Shown here: in pieces, positions 7,281 through 14,387 of the stretch | Layout of the letters: every line of letters starts with the position of its first letter | Numbering within the stretch: the stretch's first letter is position 1 | Assembly: GCA_001789555.1 (NCBI GenBank) | Contig: MFZZ01000008.1 | Coordinates: 715-35,403 of the forward strand | Length of the DNA: 34,689 nucleotides | Direction of reading: 5' to 3' | Source of the DNA: Candidatus Roizmanbacteria bacterium RIFCSPHIGHO2_12_FULL_38_13 | GTDB lineage: Bacteria > Patescibacteriota > Microgenomatia > UBA1406 > GWC2-37-13 | Notes under the pieces: generated by a model | The model's input: the letters and a program-made list of their open reading frames with translations, nothing else | Told to the model about the DNA's origin: nothing | Databases searched by the model: none | Program-made: the position numbers and the translations under genes

Positions 7281-7286
7281 ATTGTA
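7281..7286 (-). promoter_or_regulatory. -10 box TACAAT for tRNA-Pro
   Basis: TACAAT on the minus strand lies 13 bases before the tRNA 5' end. A second minus-strand box, TATAAT at 7291-7296, is also possible. Both fall inside the 55-base region shared with the divergent PIG-L promoter. Confidence 0.4.
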
Positions 7287-7308
7287 CCAAATTATAAAGA
7301 GTGGATGA

Positions 7309-7314
7309 TATAAT
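7309..7314 (+). promoter_or_regulatory. Extended -10 box (TGA-TATAAT) for the PIG-L gene
   Basis: A perfect TATAAT preceded by TGA lies 8 bases before the ATG at 7323. It also shows why the in-frame TTG at 7314, inside the box, is not the start. Confidence 0.6.
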
Positions 7315-7322
7315 TGGATTTT

Positions 7323-7985
7323 ATGAAACGCAAAAAACTTGTTGCCATATTCGCCCATCCCGACGATGAAGCTTTCGGTCCTGGCGGTACACTGGCGCTT
7401 TACTCAAAAACTCACGATGTATATATCATCTGCGTAACGCGGGGACAATCAGGGAAAAATGACCACAATAGTGATACAAAGAACATAGCTAAACTTCGTG
7501 AGAAAGAACTGCATGGAAGTGCCAAACTACTCGGTGTCAAAGATGTATTTTGTCTTGACTATATGGATGGCTCACTGTCAAATAATATCTATCATGATAT
7601 GGCTCGGGACATAAGAGATATTTTAGAAGGAATAAAACCCGAGATTTTGATGACTTTTGAAGAAAAAGGGGTTTCCGGACATATTGATCATATCGCAGTT
7701 ACCATGGTCGTAAACTACATCTTTGACCGTGTTAAGTTTGTAAAAACTCTTATGTATTATTGTATTTTAGAAGAAGAAAGCCGTGGACTACAGCCGTACT
7801 TTATTTATGTCCCTCCGGGTTACGAAAGATCAAAAATAGATAAAATCGTCGACATTACATCGGTCAATAATTTGAAAATCAAGGCACTAAAGAAGCATCG
7901 TTCTCAAGTGAGTGACGTCAGCCGAATTTTGAAACAGCGCGAAAAACTTCCTAAAGAAGAGCACTTCCTAATAAAAACCAAATAA
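7323..7985 (+). CDS. PIG-L/LmbE-family zinc deacetylase
   Basis: The 220-residue cytoplasmic protein belongs to the PIG-L (LmbE-like) family, which removes acetyl groups from N-acetylglucosaminyl-type substrates. The zinc site is complete: AHPDDE at residues 11-16 (His12 and Asp15 as ligands, Asp14 as catalytic base) and SGHIDHIAV, with His120 and His123. GPGGTLALYS follows the first motif as usual. The start at ATG 7323 is chosen over the upstream TTG because that TTG lies inside the -10 box. Substrate is not predictable; in Patescibacteria such genes may act in surface-sugar metabolism. It is followed by tRNA-Ala. Confidence 0.88.
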   Translation: MKRKKLVAIFAHPDDEAFGPGGTLALYSKTHDVYIICVTRGQSGKNDHNSDTKNIAKLREKELHGSAKLLGVKDVFCLDYMDGSLSNNIYHDMARDIRDILEGIKPEILMTFEEKGVSGHIDHIAVTMVVNYIFDRVKFVKTLMYYCILEEESRGLQPYFIYVPPGYERSKIDKIVDITSVNNLKIKALKKHRSQVSDVSRILKQREKLPKEEHFLIKTK

Positions 7986-8000
7986 AGCCTTGTGGTAGAA

Positions 8001-8006
8001 TATAAT
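8001..8006 (+). promoter_or_regulatory. -10 box TATAAT for tRNA-Ala
   Basis: A perfect TATAAT starts 15 bases before the first base of the tRNA, so the transcript should have only a 2-3 base leader. No convincing -35 element is visible. Confidence 0.55.
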
Positions 8007-8015
8007 CGATAGGAA

Positions 8016-8088
8016 GGGCCGGTGGCGCAATTGGCAGCGCGTCGCAATGGCATTGCGAAGGTTGTGGGTTCAAGCCCCATCCGGTCCA
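8016..8088 (+). tRNA. tRNA-Ala (anticodon GGC)
   Basis: The acceptor GGGCCGG pairs with CCGGTCC and contains the G3-U70 wobble pair that marks alanine tRNAs. D-arm is GCGC/GCGC, anticodon stem TCGCA/TGCGA with loop ATGGCAT (anticodon 8049-8051), T-arm GTGGG-TTCAAGC-CCCAT, and discriminator A. The CCA end is not encoded. Confidence 0.95.
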
Positions 8089-8146
8089 CAAAAAATAAAA
8101 TTGTTTTAAAATAATTTTAAGCTAGATTAATTAAACTAGAGTCATT

Positions 8147-9319
8147 ATGAAAAAAATTTTTACTTCAATATTTACGATCTTCTTTTTAATCCTTTTGTTC
8201 TCTTTGTTTACAACTAGTCATGTTTCGGCCGCAGAATCGGCATTATGTGCAGTAAATATTGGTGGAGTGGAATTAACACCAGAAAACAGCTTGCCGGCAT
8301 GTACTTCAATCAAGACCGAGGACTTGGGTTTCAAAATCCCCTCACTTGGCGATGTGCTGACATTTGCGATACGGGCCTTTTTTGTAGTAGCCGGACTCAT
8401 GGGTCTTTTTTATCTACTTTTAGGTGCTTTATCCTGGATAACCAGTGGTGGAGATAAAGACTCGGTAGGTGCCGCACAACAAAAGATACAAGCTGCAATC
8501 ATAGGTATGATCCTCATAGTCGCAGTTTTGGCCATAATCTGGACTCTTGAACAAGTAATCTTTAATCGGAGAATTTGTCTGGGATTATCCTGCCCTCTTA
8601 CTCTCCCTGGCTTGATCAAAGCTACCGATTCAAAACCTTTCTGTTGCGTCTGTATCGACGATGAGGGTAATCGAGGTGATCGTATCAATGCTTTTACCGA
8701 TTCATGCGAAAATGGGCTAGGCAACGTACTGTTGCCGGCACCGCTACCACCTTTACCCCCCGAAGCCCAAGGCCAGCTGGTCTGTGACGCAGGGTCTGAC
8801 CCGTATGACTCAAACGTGATGCGTATCACCAATCTGACAGGTCAAACAATTGATAATTTGACTACATCAACACACCGATGTACATATATTCCAGACAAAA
8901 TCAAAAAGGGATTTTATAAATGTCAAACTTGTGAAGGAGACCAAGCTGATGATCCAAATTGTCAGAACGGGACATTTGATCAGGAGTGGTCAATACCGCA
9001 ATTTTCCCTTGCTCCAAACGAATCAAAAGTTTTAAAAATACCGGCCCGTTCATGTGAGATAGTACAAGTTGATGTTTATAATTCAGATGTCCACGTCGAC
9101 GATAGCCCAGTTGAATGTTTTAACCCTCGCTCGGCAAATACAAATCCTGCACCTCCCACCCGCTGGCCAGGAGGAATAGCCTTTATGATAAATCAAAACG
9201 AAAAAGGATACGACGCCGCAGCCGAGACTTGTATTGTCCCAACGTCAACCGTGACTCCAACTTCAACCATTACTCCGACTCCGACCGACGCACCGCTTCC
9301 GGCAACAGGCGCATCGTAA
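8147..9319 (+). CDS. TrbC/VirB2-like pilin-domain protein with Thr/Pro-rich tail and terminal LPATG
   Basis: The 390-residue protein starts with a signal peptide (about 1-29, probable cleavage near HVSAAES). Two close hydrophobic segments follow (about 70-97 and 115-138) around WITSGGDKDSVGAAQQK, the layout of TrbC/VirB2-type pilins and of the pilin-like proteins common in Patescibacteria. The extracellular remainder is Cys-rich (PFCCVCIDDEG, YKCQTCEGD) and suggests a disulfide-rich domain. A low-complexity tail (TSTVTPTSTITPTPTDAP) ends in LPATGAS. LPATG is a sortase sorting motif, but only two residues follow instead of a hydrophobic helix and basic tail, so standard anchoring is not possible as read. 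It may contribute to a surface appendage; a DNA-transfer role is inference. Confidence 0.7.
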   Translation: MKKIFTSIFTIFFLILLFSLFTTSHVSAAESALCAVNIGGVELTPENSLPACTSIKTEDLGFKIPSLGDVLTFAIRAFFVVAGLMGLFYLLLGALSWITSGGDKDSVGAAQQKIQAAIIGMILIVAVLAIIWTLEQVIFNRRICLGLSCPLTLPGLIKATDSKPFCCVCIDDEGNRGDRINAFTDSCENGLGNVLLPAPLPPLPPEAQGQLVCDAGSDPYDSNVMRITNLTGQTIDNLTTSTHRCTYIPDKIKKGFYKCQTCEGDQADDPNCQNGTFDQEWSIPQFSLAPNESKVLKIPARSCEIVQVDVYNSDVHVDDSPVECFNPRSANTNPAPPTRWPGGIAFMINQNEKGYDAAAETCIVPTSTVTPTSTITPTPTDAPLPATGAS

Positions 9320-9573
9320 CAGGCGATCCCCTATTTTTCACTCCTATCCCCTATTTCTGTTTTTGAAAAAAATAAAATTGAAAGATAATATTTATTAAAA
9401 CTATATTTGTTATGTATTTAAATAACAAATATGTTAAGATAAATATGTTTAGCCGCCAAAAAAAACAGATCTGTTTTGCGCTTTTCCATGGACACGCGCG
9501 GTATCCGGGTCCTATGGCCAAAAAATTGCGGGGCTCTAAAAGGAGATAAAGGTTGATCTAAAATTGACTGAAA
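9320..9573. other. Non-coding stretch with hairpins and a GC-rich island
   Basis: No gene is visible here. Three structures stand out: an 11-bp perfect inverted repeat at 9403-9432, a 16-bp palindrome AAAACAGATCTGTTTT at 9462-9477, and a GC-rich hairpin at 9486-9517 (CCAT+GGAC pairing with GTCC+ATGG around a single bulge, with an inner CGG/CCG stem). An AAGGAGAT lies near 9540 but precedes no ORF of useful length. I recognise no known riboswitch or RNA family. Confidence 0.45.
9403..9432. repeat. 11-bp perfect inverted repeat
   Basis: ATATTTGTTAT at 9403-9413 and ATAACAAATAT at 9422-9432 flank an 8-base loop. The stem is AT-rich with no T-tract directly after it, so a terminator is unlikely; an operator or weak hairpin is possible. 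Confidence 0.6.
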
Positions 9574-9870
9574 TTATTTTAGAATTTCAAATTGAGTAAG
9601 TGATGTGTCAACATCTTCAACTTCGGCTCTGACATCTTCGACCCCTGCAAGTGGTGGACCAATCCTTATAAGCTGGATAAGCTGATCTACCTTCTCATCT
9701 TCTCCTTGAAAAACAGCCTCGACGCCGTCATCTTTTCCAAAAATTTCCGGACGATCATAGACATTTCTGATCCAACCATGAATACCGCGACCGTCTGCTT
9801 GCTCTTTTGTCCATGACCTAAAAAATACTCCGGTCACTTTACCTATTATATAAACGTGAATTTTTTTCAT
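9574..9870 (-). CDS. acyP: Acylphosphatase
   Basis: The 98-residue protein hydrolyses acyl phosphates. The N-terminal signature GKVTGVFFRSWTKEQA contains the phosphate-binding loop and catalytic Arg, and GIHGWIRNVYDRPEIFG carries the catalytic Asn. DGVEAVFQGEDEKVDQLI and GPPLAGVEDV complete the ferredoxin-like fold. Size is normal. The ATG lies 4 bases after the stop of the TPR-protein gene, so the two form an operon; TAAAAT overlapping that stop is a possible extra -10 box. The stop codon sits inside a small inverted repeat (TGAAATT/AATTTCA). Confidence 0.93.
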   Translation of the reverse strand: MKKIHVYIIGKVTGVFFRSWTKEQADGRGIHGWIRNVYDRPEIFGKDDGVEAVFQGEDEKVDQLIQLIRIGPPLAGVEDVRAEVEDVDTSLTQFEILK

Positions 9871-9874
9871 AATC

Positions 9875-10333
9875 CTATTTTACAACTTCTGGATCGACTG
9901 CCAATGCCTTGTTCATATATTCTTGCGATTTATTATATTCGCCAGTCCTTTGATATAAAAGAGCAAGAGCATAAAGCACATCACGAGCTTGCGGGTGGTC
10001 GACAAGAAAAGATTCAAGAACTGCAATTTTTTCCTTTCTTGTCCTCTCGATTGAGTAAATCTCATATTCACGGCTGGAAAATGTTTTTGCCATCTCGGGA
10101 AAAAGACTGACACGAAATGTGTTAAGCTGCCTTGCCTGTCGCAAAAATTCGATATCCGCTTTATCATCTGGATCATTCAAAAAACCGACAAGCTTGGGAA
10201 TTTCCAAAGTACTGTAGATGCTGATTGTCAAAAAAATAAACAGAGCTCCATATCCTATTCCCGCCATAAAATGAAATGCCAAATCCCAGTGTGGTCGCGC
10301 TATTTTTATTTTGTTTTTTTTCTTTTTTACCAT
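9875..10333 (-). CDS. Membrane-anchored TPR protein
   Basis: The 152-residue protein has a Lys-rich N-terminus (MVKKKKNKIKIARPHW), one membrane segment at about residues 21-42, and a helical remainder. The C-terminal 45 residues (DVLYALALLYQRTGEYNKSQ and AVDP) form one good tetratricopeptide repeat and part of another, so it probably works as a small protein-binding scaffold. The middle (residues 55-95) is charged and helical without a recognised domain. It is the first gene of an operon with acylphosphatase. A TATAAT lies at 10350-10355 on the minus strand, 16 bases before the ATG. No specific partner can be named. Confidence 0.72.
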   Translation of the reverse strand: MVKKKKNKIKIARPHWDLAFHFMAGIGYGALFIFLTISIYSTLEIPKLVGFLNDPDDKADIEFLRQARQLNTFRVSLFPEMAKTFSSREYEIYSIERTRKEKIAVLESFLVDHPQARDVLYALALLYQRTGEYNKSQEYMNKALAVDPEVVK

Positions 10334-10380
10334 GTCATGTAATGTATATATTATAAGTGATATACATCATGTTATTTTAG

Positions 10381-10386
10381 TATACT
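10381..10386 (+). promoter_or_regulatory. -10 box TATACT at the head of the pilus operon
   Basis: TATACT lies 6 bases before the ATG at 10393. It probably drives the HPt-CheY-pilB-pilC-prepilin operon as a leaderless transcript. Confidence 0.5.
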
Positions 10387-10392
10387 CATACT

Positions 10393-10779
10393 ATGATAAG
10401 CTCAATGGCAGATTATCATGATCTTTACCTGCAAACCGCCGGTGATTTGATCAAAGTGCTGCAACAACTCAAAAAAATATCAACTAGTAAAAATGATAAA
10501 AATACTATTTTCGAATTTTATCGAGCTGCCCACTCGCTCAAAAGTCAAAGTCTCATGATGGGTTATGAACAGATTGGTATGACCTGCCGATTACTTGAAG
10601 CTTTGCTTAGAGACATTCATGACGGTAAACAGATTGTCTCGAGTCTGATTCTTGCTGATGCGGAGGCAGTCGTAGATCACTTAAAACGATCTCTCGATCA
10701 AATCAAAAATAAAAATAAAGAATTAGATCACGGTGAAGATATTAAAAAATTACAAAACTATATTTCGCTTGAAAAATAG
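10393..10779 (+). CDS. HPt-domain phosphotransfer protein
   Basis: The 128-residue, all-helical protein has the histidine phosphotransfer signature FYRAAHSLKSQSLMMGY; His47 is the expected phosphorylation site, with Lys50 in the usual place. There is no kinase or receiver domain attached. It is first in the operon leading into a CheY-like receiver and the pilus motor genes, so it probably passes phosphate between a separate histidine kinase and the receivers here, like the HPt steps that control twitching in Pseudomonas (Chp system). The kinase at 23880-26111 is the nearest candidate donor, but it lacks a receiver domain of its own. Confidence 0.83.
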   Translation: MISSMADYHDLYLQTAGDLIKVLQQLKKISTSKNDKNTIFEFYRAAHSLKSQSLMMGYEQIGMTCRLLEALLRDIHDGKQIVSSLILADAEAVVDHLKRSLDQIKNKNKELDHGEDIKKLQNYISLEK

Positions 10780-10799
10780 GGTATAAGTGAATATGACGT

Positions 10800-11165
10800 A
10801 TGAAAGTGCTTATCATTGAAGACGATGTTTTTTTTCAGAAGTTTTATAAAACTCAACTCGAAGAACGTGGATATCAAACCGATTACGCCGTAAACGGTAA
10901 AGAAGGTTTGGAAAAAGTAAAAACATATAAGCCAGATGTAATACTTTTGGATATCATCATGCCGGTAATGGACGGATTTCAGTTATTGGAAGAGCTTAAA
11001 AAAAATGGTAACATCCAAAAGTTTAAGGTACTGGTTTTTTCAACACTTGGACAAGAAAAAGATGTGAAGAGAGCGCTTGAACTTGGCGCCAAAGATTATG
11101 TCAATAAAAGTTTTTTTGATTTAAATGTTCTTTTAACAAAAATTCAGCAAGTTGTAAACAAATAA
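10800..11165 (+). CDS. CheY-like single-domain response regulator (pilus operon)
   Basis: The 121-residue protein is one receiver domain with no output domain. The acidic pocket is Glu7-Asp8-Asp9, the phospho-acceptor is Asp51 in LLDIIMPVMDG, Ser81 lies at the end of strand 4, and Lys103 is conserved in DYVNKS. Starting 20 bases after the HPt gene and ending 3 bases before pilB, it is clearly in the pilus operon. Such stand-alone receivers act by protein contact, here probably on the PilB motor or its partners. No ribosome site of note precedes it. Confidence 0.9.
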   Translation: MKVLIIEDDVFFQKFYKTQLEERGYQTDYAVNGKEGLEKVKTYKPDVILLDIIMPVMDGFQLLEELKKNGNIQKFKVLVFSTLGQEKDVKRALELGAKDYVNKSFFDLNVLLTKIQQVVNK

Positions 11166-11168
11166 TAT

Positions 11169-12845
11169 ATGGTTATTTCAGATCAAGATCTAGCACGACT
11201 TCTTACCAAAATGGGTTTGCTTGACGAAAAAAAAATTAAAGAGGTACAAGAGTACATGAAAAATGCCAGCGCATCATTTGATGATGGCTTGCTCCAGCTC
11301 AATATCATTTCTGACGAACAACTTGGTATCACGGTCGCAAATTACCTCAAAATTCCATTTGTCAATCTGTCCAAGGTCTCAATCCCTCAAGACGTTTTTC
11401 ATATTGTGCCGGAAAAAATCGCTCGGAAACATAAGGTTATAGCCTTTGGAAGAGATCAAAATGGCACAAAAGTTGCCATGGCAGATCCAAAAAACAATGA
11501 AATCATAGCTCTTATTGCCCAAAAAACAGAAAGTAAAGTCATTCCGTATCTTGCTACGCCGCGCGATATAAACAACACTTTTTACATTTTTAAAAAAGAT
11601 CTCCAAAAAGGATTTGATGAGCTTGTCAAAACAAAAATCGGTGACAAATTTCTCAAAGAGGCACCGATTGCTCAAATAGTTGATCTCGTCATTGAAACCG
11701 CCTACTTTGACAAAGTATCAGATATCCATATCGAGCCACAGGAGGAGGATGCTCTTATTCGTTATCGCATGGATGGAATTCTCCACGACATGCTCACCTA
11801 CCCAAAAAATTTGCATGACCGCATCATGACACGACTAAAAGTACTGTCACGGTTGCGCACCGACGAGCACCTCACACCACAAGACGGCAAGATCAGATTT
11901 GAGATCGAAAACAGTTATCTTGATTTGCGTCTTTCAATAATACCTATTGTTGAAGGTGAAAAAGCAGTACTTCGACTCCTGTCTTCGCACAATCAACAGA
12001 TTACTCTAACCGATCTTGGAATGAGTACCAAAGACCTTGATTTAGTAAGCAAAGCTTATGCCAAATCGTATGGCATGATACTTTCAACAGGACCAACAGG
12101 ATCTGGTAAATCTACCTCAATTTATGCAATTTTAAAAATTTTAAATACTCGGGCAAAAAATATCACCACGATCGAGGACCCGGTAGAGTACCGTGTACAA
12201 GGTGTCAATCAGATTCAAGTAAATACAAAAACAAATCTCACATTTGCAAGCGGATTGAGATCAATCTTAAGGCAGGACCCAAACATCATTTTTGTCGGCG
12301 AAATTCGTGACTCGGAAACTGCCGGAATTGCGGTCAATGCCGCACTCACCGGACACTTGGTCGTGTCTACCCTTCACACCAATGACGCGGCAACTTCGCT
12401 TCCGCGACTAGTTGATATGAAAATCGAACCTTTTTTAGTGGCCTCAACCATCAACATCATCATGGCTCAACGCTTGATCAGAAAAATCTGCGACATGTGC
12501 AAAACTACTCTTGACTTAAACTATGACGACCTTGTCAAAAATTTGCCCGAAGAAACTGTTAAGAAGCATTTTGGTGCCAACAAAAAAATTCGTGTCTATA
12601 CTGGCGCCGGTTGTAAAATCTGCCACAACACCGGCTATCTTGGACGAGTGGGTATCTTTGAGGTGCTTGAGGTATCAAAAGACATTCGAAAACTAATAGT
12701 TGAAAAGGCTGATTCAGACCTCATCTCACAACAGGCAAAAAAGGAAGGTATGATAACCATGCTTGATGACGGACTTATCAAGGTCGTCCAAGGTGTAACA
12801 ACTATTCAGGAAGTACTTCGTGTTACCAAAGTCGAAACTCTATGA
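11169..12845 (+). CDS. pilB: Type IV pilus extension ATPase PilB (GspE/PulE family)
   Basis: The 558-residue cytoplasmic hexameric ATPase powers pilin assembly. The N-terminal 150 residues form an MshEN-type domain (LLTKMGLLDEKKIKE, NYLKIPFVNLSKV). Walker A is GPTGSGKST at 308-316, the Asp box lies in TTIEDPVEYR, Walker B is IIFVGEIRDSET around 373-384 with Glu378, and the His box in STLHTNDAA. A zinc tetra-cysteine motif (CDMC ... CKIC) marks PilB/GspE rather than the retraction ATPase PilT. No pilT is in the window. Its stop overlaps the pilC ATG by 4 bases (ATGA), so the two are translationally coupled. Confidence 0.95.
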   Translation: MVISDQDLARLLTKMGLLDEKKIKEVQEYMKNASASFDDGLLQLNIISDEQLGITVANYLKIPFVNLSKVSIPQDVFHIVPEKIARKHKVIAFGRDQNGTKVAMADPKNNEIIALIAQKTESKVIPYLATPRDINNTFYIFKKDLQKGFDELVKTKIGDKFLKEAPIAQIVDLVIETAYFDKVSDIHIEPQEEDALIRYRMDGILHDMLTYPKNLHDRIMTRLKVLSRLRTDEHLTPQDGKIRFEIENSYLDLRLSIIPIVEGEKAVLRLLSSHNQQITLTDLGMSTKDLDLVSKAYAKSYGMILSTGPTGSGKSTSIYAILKILNTRAKNITTIEDPVEYRVQGVNQIQVNTKTNLTFASGLRSILRQDPNIIFVGEIRDSETAGIAVNAALTGHLVVSTLHTNDAATSLPRLVDMKIEPFLVASTINIIMAQRLIRKICDMCKTTLDLNYDDLVKNLPEETVKKHFGANKKIRVYTGAGCKICHNTGYLGRVGIFEVLEVSKDIRKLIVEKADSDLISQQAKKEGMITMLDDGLIKVVQGVTTIQEVLRVTKVETL

Positions 12846-13894
12846 ACACTAAAAATGTAGGTATGTCTTACAAAGACAAAATTACGTTGCTAAGTAATTT
12901 ATCGACAATGTTGACGGCCGGTATTTCTATACTTGAGACTGTCGATTCGTTACTTGAAGATGCAAAAGGCAATCAAAAAAAACTTTTGCAGGTTCTTCGC
13001 GAAGATCTCATTCAAGGCAAACATATGTACATCACTTTTTCCAAGTTTCCTGGTGTGTTTGATAAAGTAACTGTAAACATTATCAAAGCTTCAGAGGAAG
13101 CCGGTTCTTTGGACGTTACGCTGAAAGATATCAAAACGCATATTCAAAAAGAGATGGAGTTCATAGACAAGATCCGCTCGGCAATGATGTATCCTGTCCT
13201 CATTTTTGTAGTTTTTGTTTTGGTGTTGATCGGTATTCTGGTTTTTGTAATACCTCGTATGGCGAGCGTCTTTGTAAGAATGAGACTAGAGCTGCCTCTT
13301 CCGACAAAAATACTCATTATAATGTCAAACTTCATTACTCAAAACACGATAGGGCTCATCGTCGGATTTATTGTCTTTGTAATTTTGACTATGGTTCTTT
13401 ACAAAAAAAACCGCTTTATTATTTTTGCTGTCATATTTTCAATCCCCGGGATATCTGAATTGATAAAACAGATGGATATTACAAGATTTACAAGAAGTTT
13501 GGCTTTACTCCTTTCATCAGGTCTTACAATTATTCAAGCCCTCGAACTTACGGAAAACGTTGTTTTGAGACGAGATATTTCCCGCCTTATTAAACACGCA
13601 AAAAACAATCTCATTGCAGGAAAAAGACTTTCCGAAGGACTGCGCTCTCAAAAAAATCTGTTTCCCAGTATGGTCATCAAGCTCGTTGAAGCGGGAGAAA
13701 AAACAGGCTCGCTCGATAAATCACTCCAAGACGTTTCAGAATATATGGATTATCAGGTTACTAGGACGCTAGAGACGTTGACAACCCTTATTGAGCCGAT
13801 TATGTTGATCATGATCGGTTTTATAGTCGGAGGTATGATGCTGTCAATTATTGCTCCGATTTATGGATTGATCACACAGATTGGAACAAGATAG
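12842..13894 (+). CDS. pilC: Type IV pilus inner-membrane platform protein PilC (GspF family)
   Basis: The 350-residue protein has two repeated GspF-type cytoplasmic domains (LSNLSTMLTAGISILETVDSL near the start and FTRSLALLLSSGLTIIQALE near residue 215), each followed by membrane helices: about 110-140 and 165-200, and a final one near 318-343 (LIEPIMLIMIGFIVGGMMLS). The SEEAGSL and VEAGEKTGSLD motifs are typical. It anchors the motor PilB and transfers pilins into the growing fibre. It overlaps pilB by 4 bases and ends 4 bases before the first minor prepilin. Confidence 0.94.
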   Translation: MNTKNVGMSYKDKITLLSNLSTMLTAGISILETVDSLLEDAKGNQKKLLQVLREDLIQGKHMYITFSKFPGVFDKVTVNIIKASEEAGSLDVTLKDIKTHIQKEMEFIDKIRSAMMYPVLIFVVFVLVLIGILVFVIPRMASVFVRMRLELPLPTKILIIMSNFITQNTIGLIVGFIVFVILTMVLYKKNRFIIFAVIFSIPGISELIKQMDITRFTRSLALLLSSGLTIIQALELTENVVLRRDISRLIKHAKNNLIAGKRLSEGLRSQKNLFPSMVIKLVEAGEKTGSLDKSLQDVSEYMDYQVTRTLETLTTLIEPIMLIMIGFIVGGMMLSIIAPIYGLITQIGTR

Positions 13895-13898
13895 AAAT

Positions 13899-14387
13899 AT
13901 GAAAAATGGTTTTACTCTCATAGAACTACTTATTGTCATCTCGATCGCAAGCGTGTTGACATCACTGTCAGTTTTAAGTTTGAGTAATACACAACATTCT
14001 GCATATGAGCAATCTAGTCTTGAGATCTTGCTTTCTGACTTAAAACTACAGCAACTAAAATCCATGGCCGGCGAGACCGGACTGACATCAACAATTCATG
14101 AACCGTTTGGTATCTATTTTCAGGAGGAAAACTACGTATTATTTCGCGGACAAACCTATAACCCAAGTGATACCGATAATTTTGCGGTTCAGCTTGAGGA
14201 GCCGCTTACATTTTCATCAGTTACTATACCTGATTCGGAACTTGTCTTCGCAAAAGGCAGCGGTGAAATTACCAACTTTATAGATGGTCAAAACGAGATA
14301 GAAATCACCAATACGGTGACCAGCCAGCAGATAACCATAACTCTAAATCAATACGGTGTCATCAGTTCGCTAGCTTATGCACAATAA
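13899..14387 (+). CDS. Minor type IV prepilin, GspH/FimT-like
   Basis: The protein has the class III leader MKNG and the motif FTLIELLIVISI, with cleavage expected after Gly4 and Glu at mature position 5. The helix leads into a beta-rich domain of about 130 residues with FGIYFQEENYVLFRG, as in GspH/FimT. I use ATG 13899, 4 bases after the pilC stop, rather than the in-frame TTG at 13881, because only the short leader fits prepilin peptidase. It is the first of four minor pilins in H-I-J-K order and overlaps the next gene by 11 bases. Confidence 0.88.
   Translation: MKNGFTLIELLIVISIASVLTSLSVLSLSNTQHSAYEQSSLEILLSDLKLQQLKSMAGETGLTSTIHEPFGIYFQEENYVLFRGQTYNPSDTDNFAVQLEEPLTFSSVTIPDSELVFAKGSGEITNFIDGQNEIEITNTVTSQQITITLNQYGVISSLAYAQ

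Noticed and set aside
13881-13898. TTG start for the GspH-like prepilin
   Set aside because: It would lengthen the leader and overlap pilC; ATG 13899 gives a normal four-residue leader.
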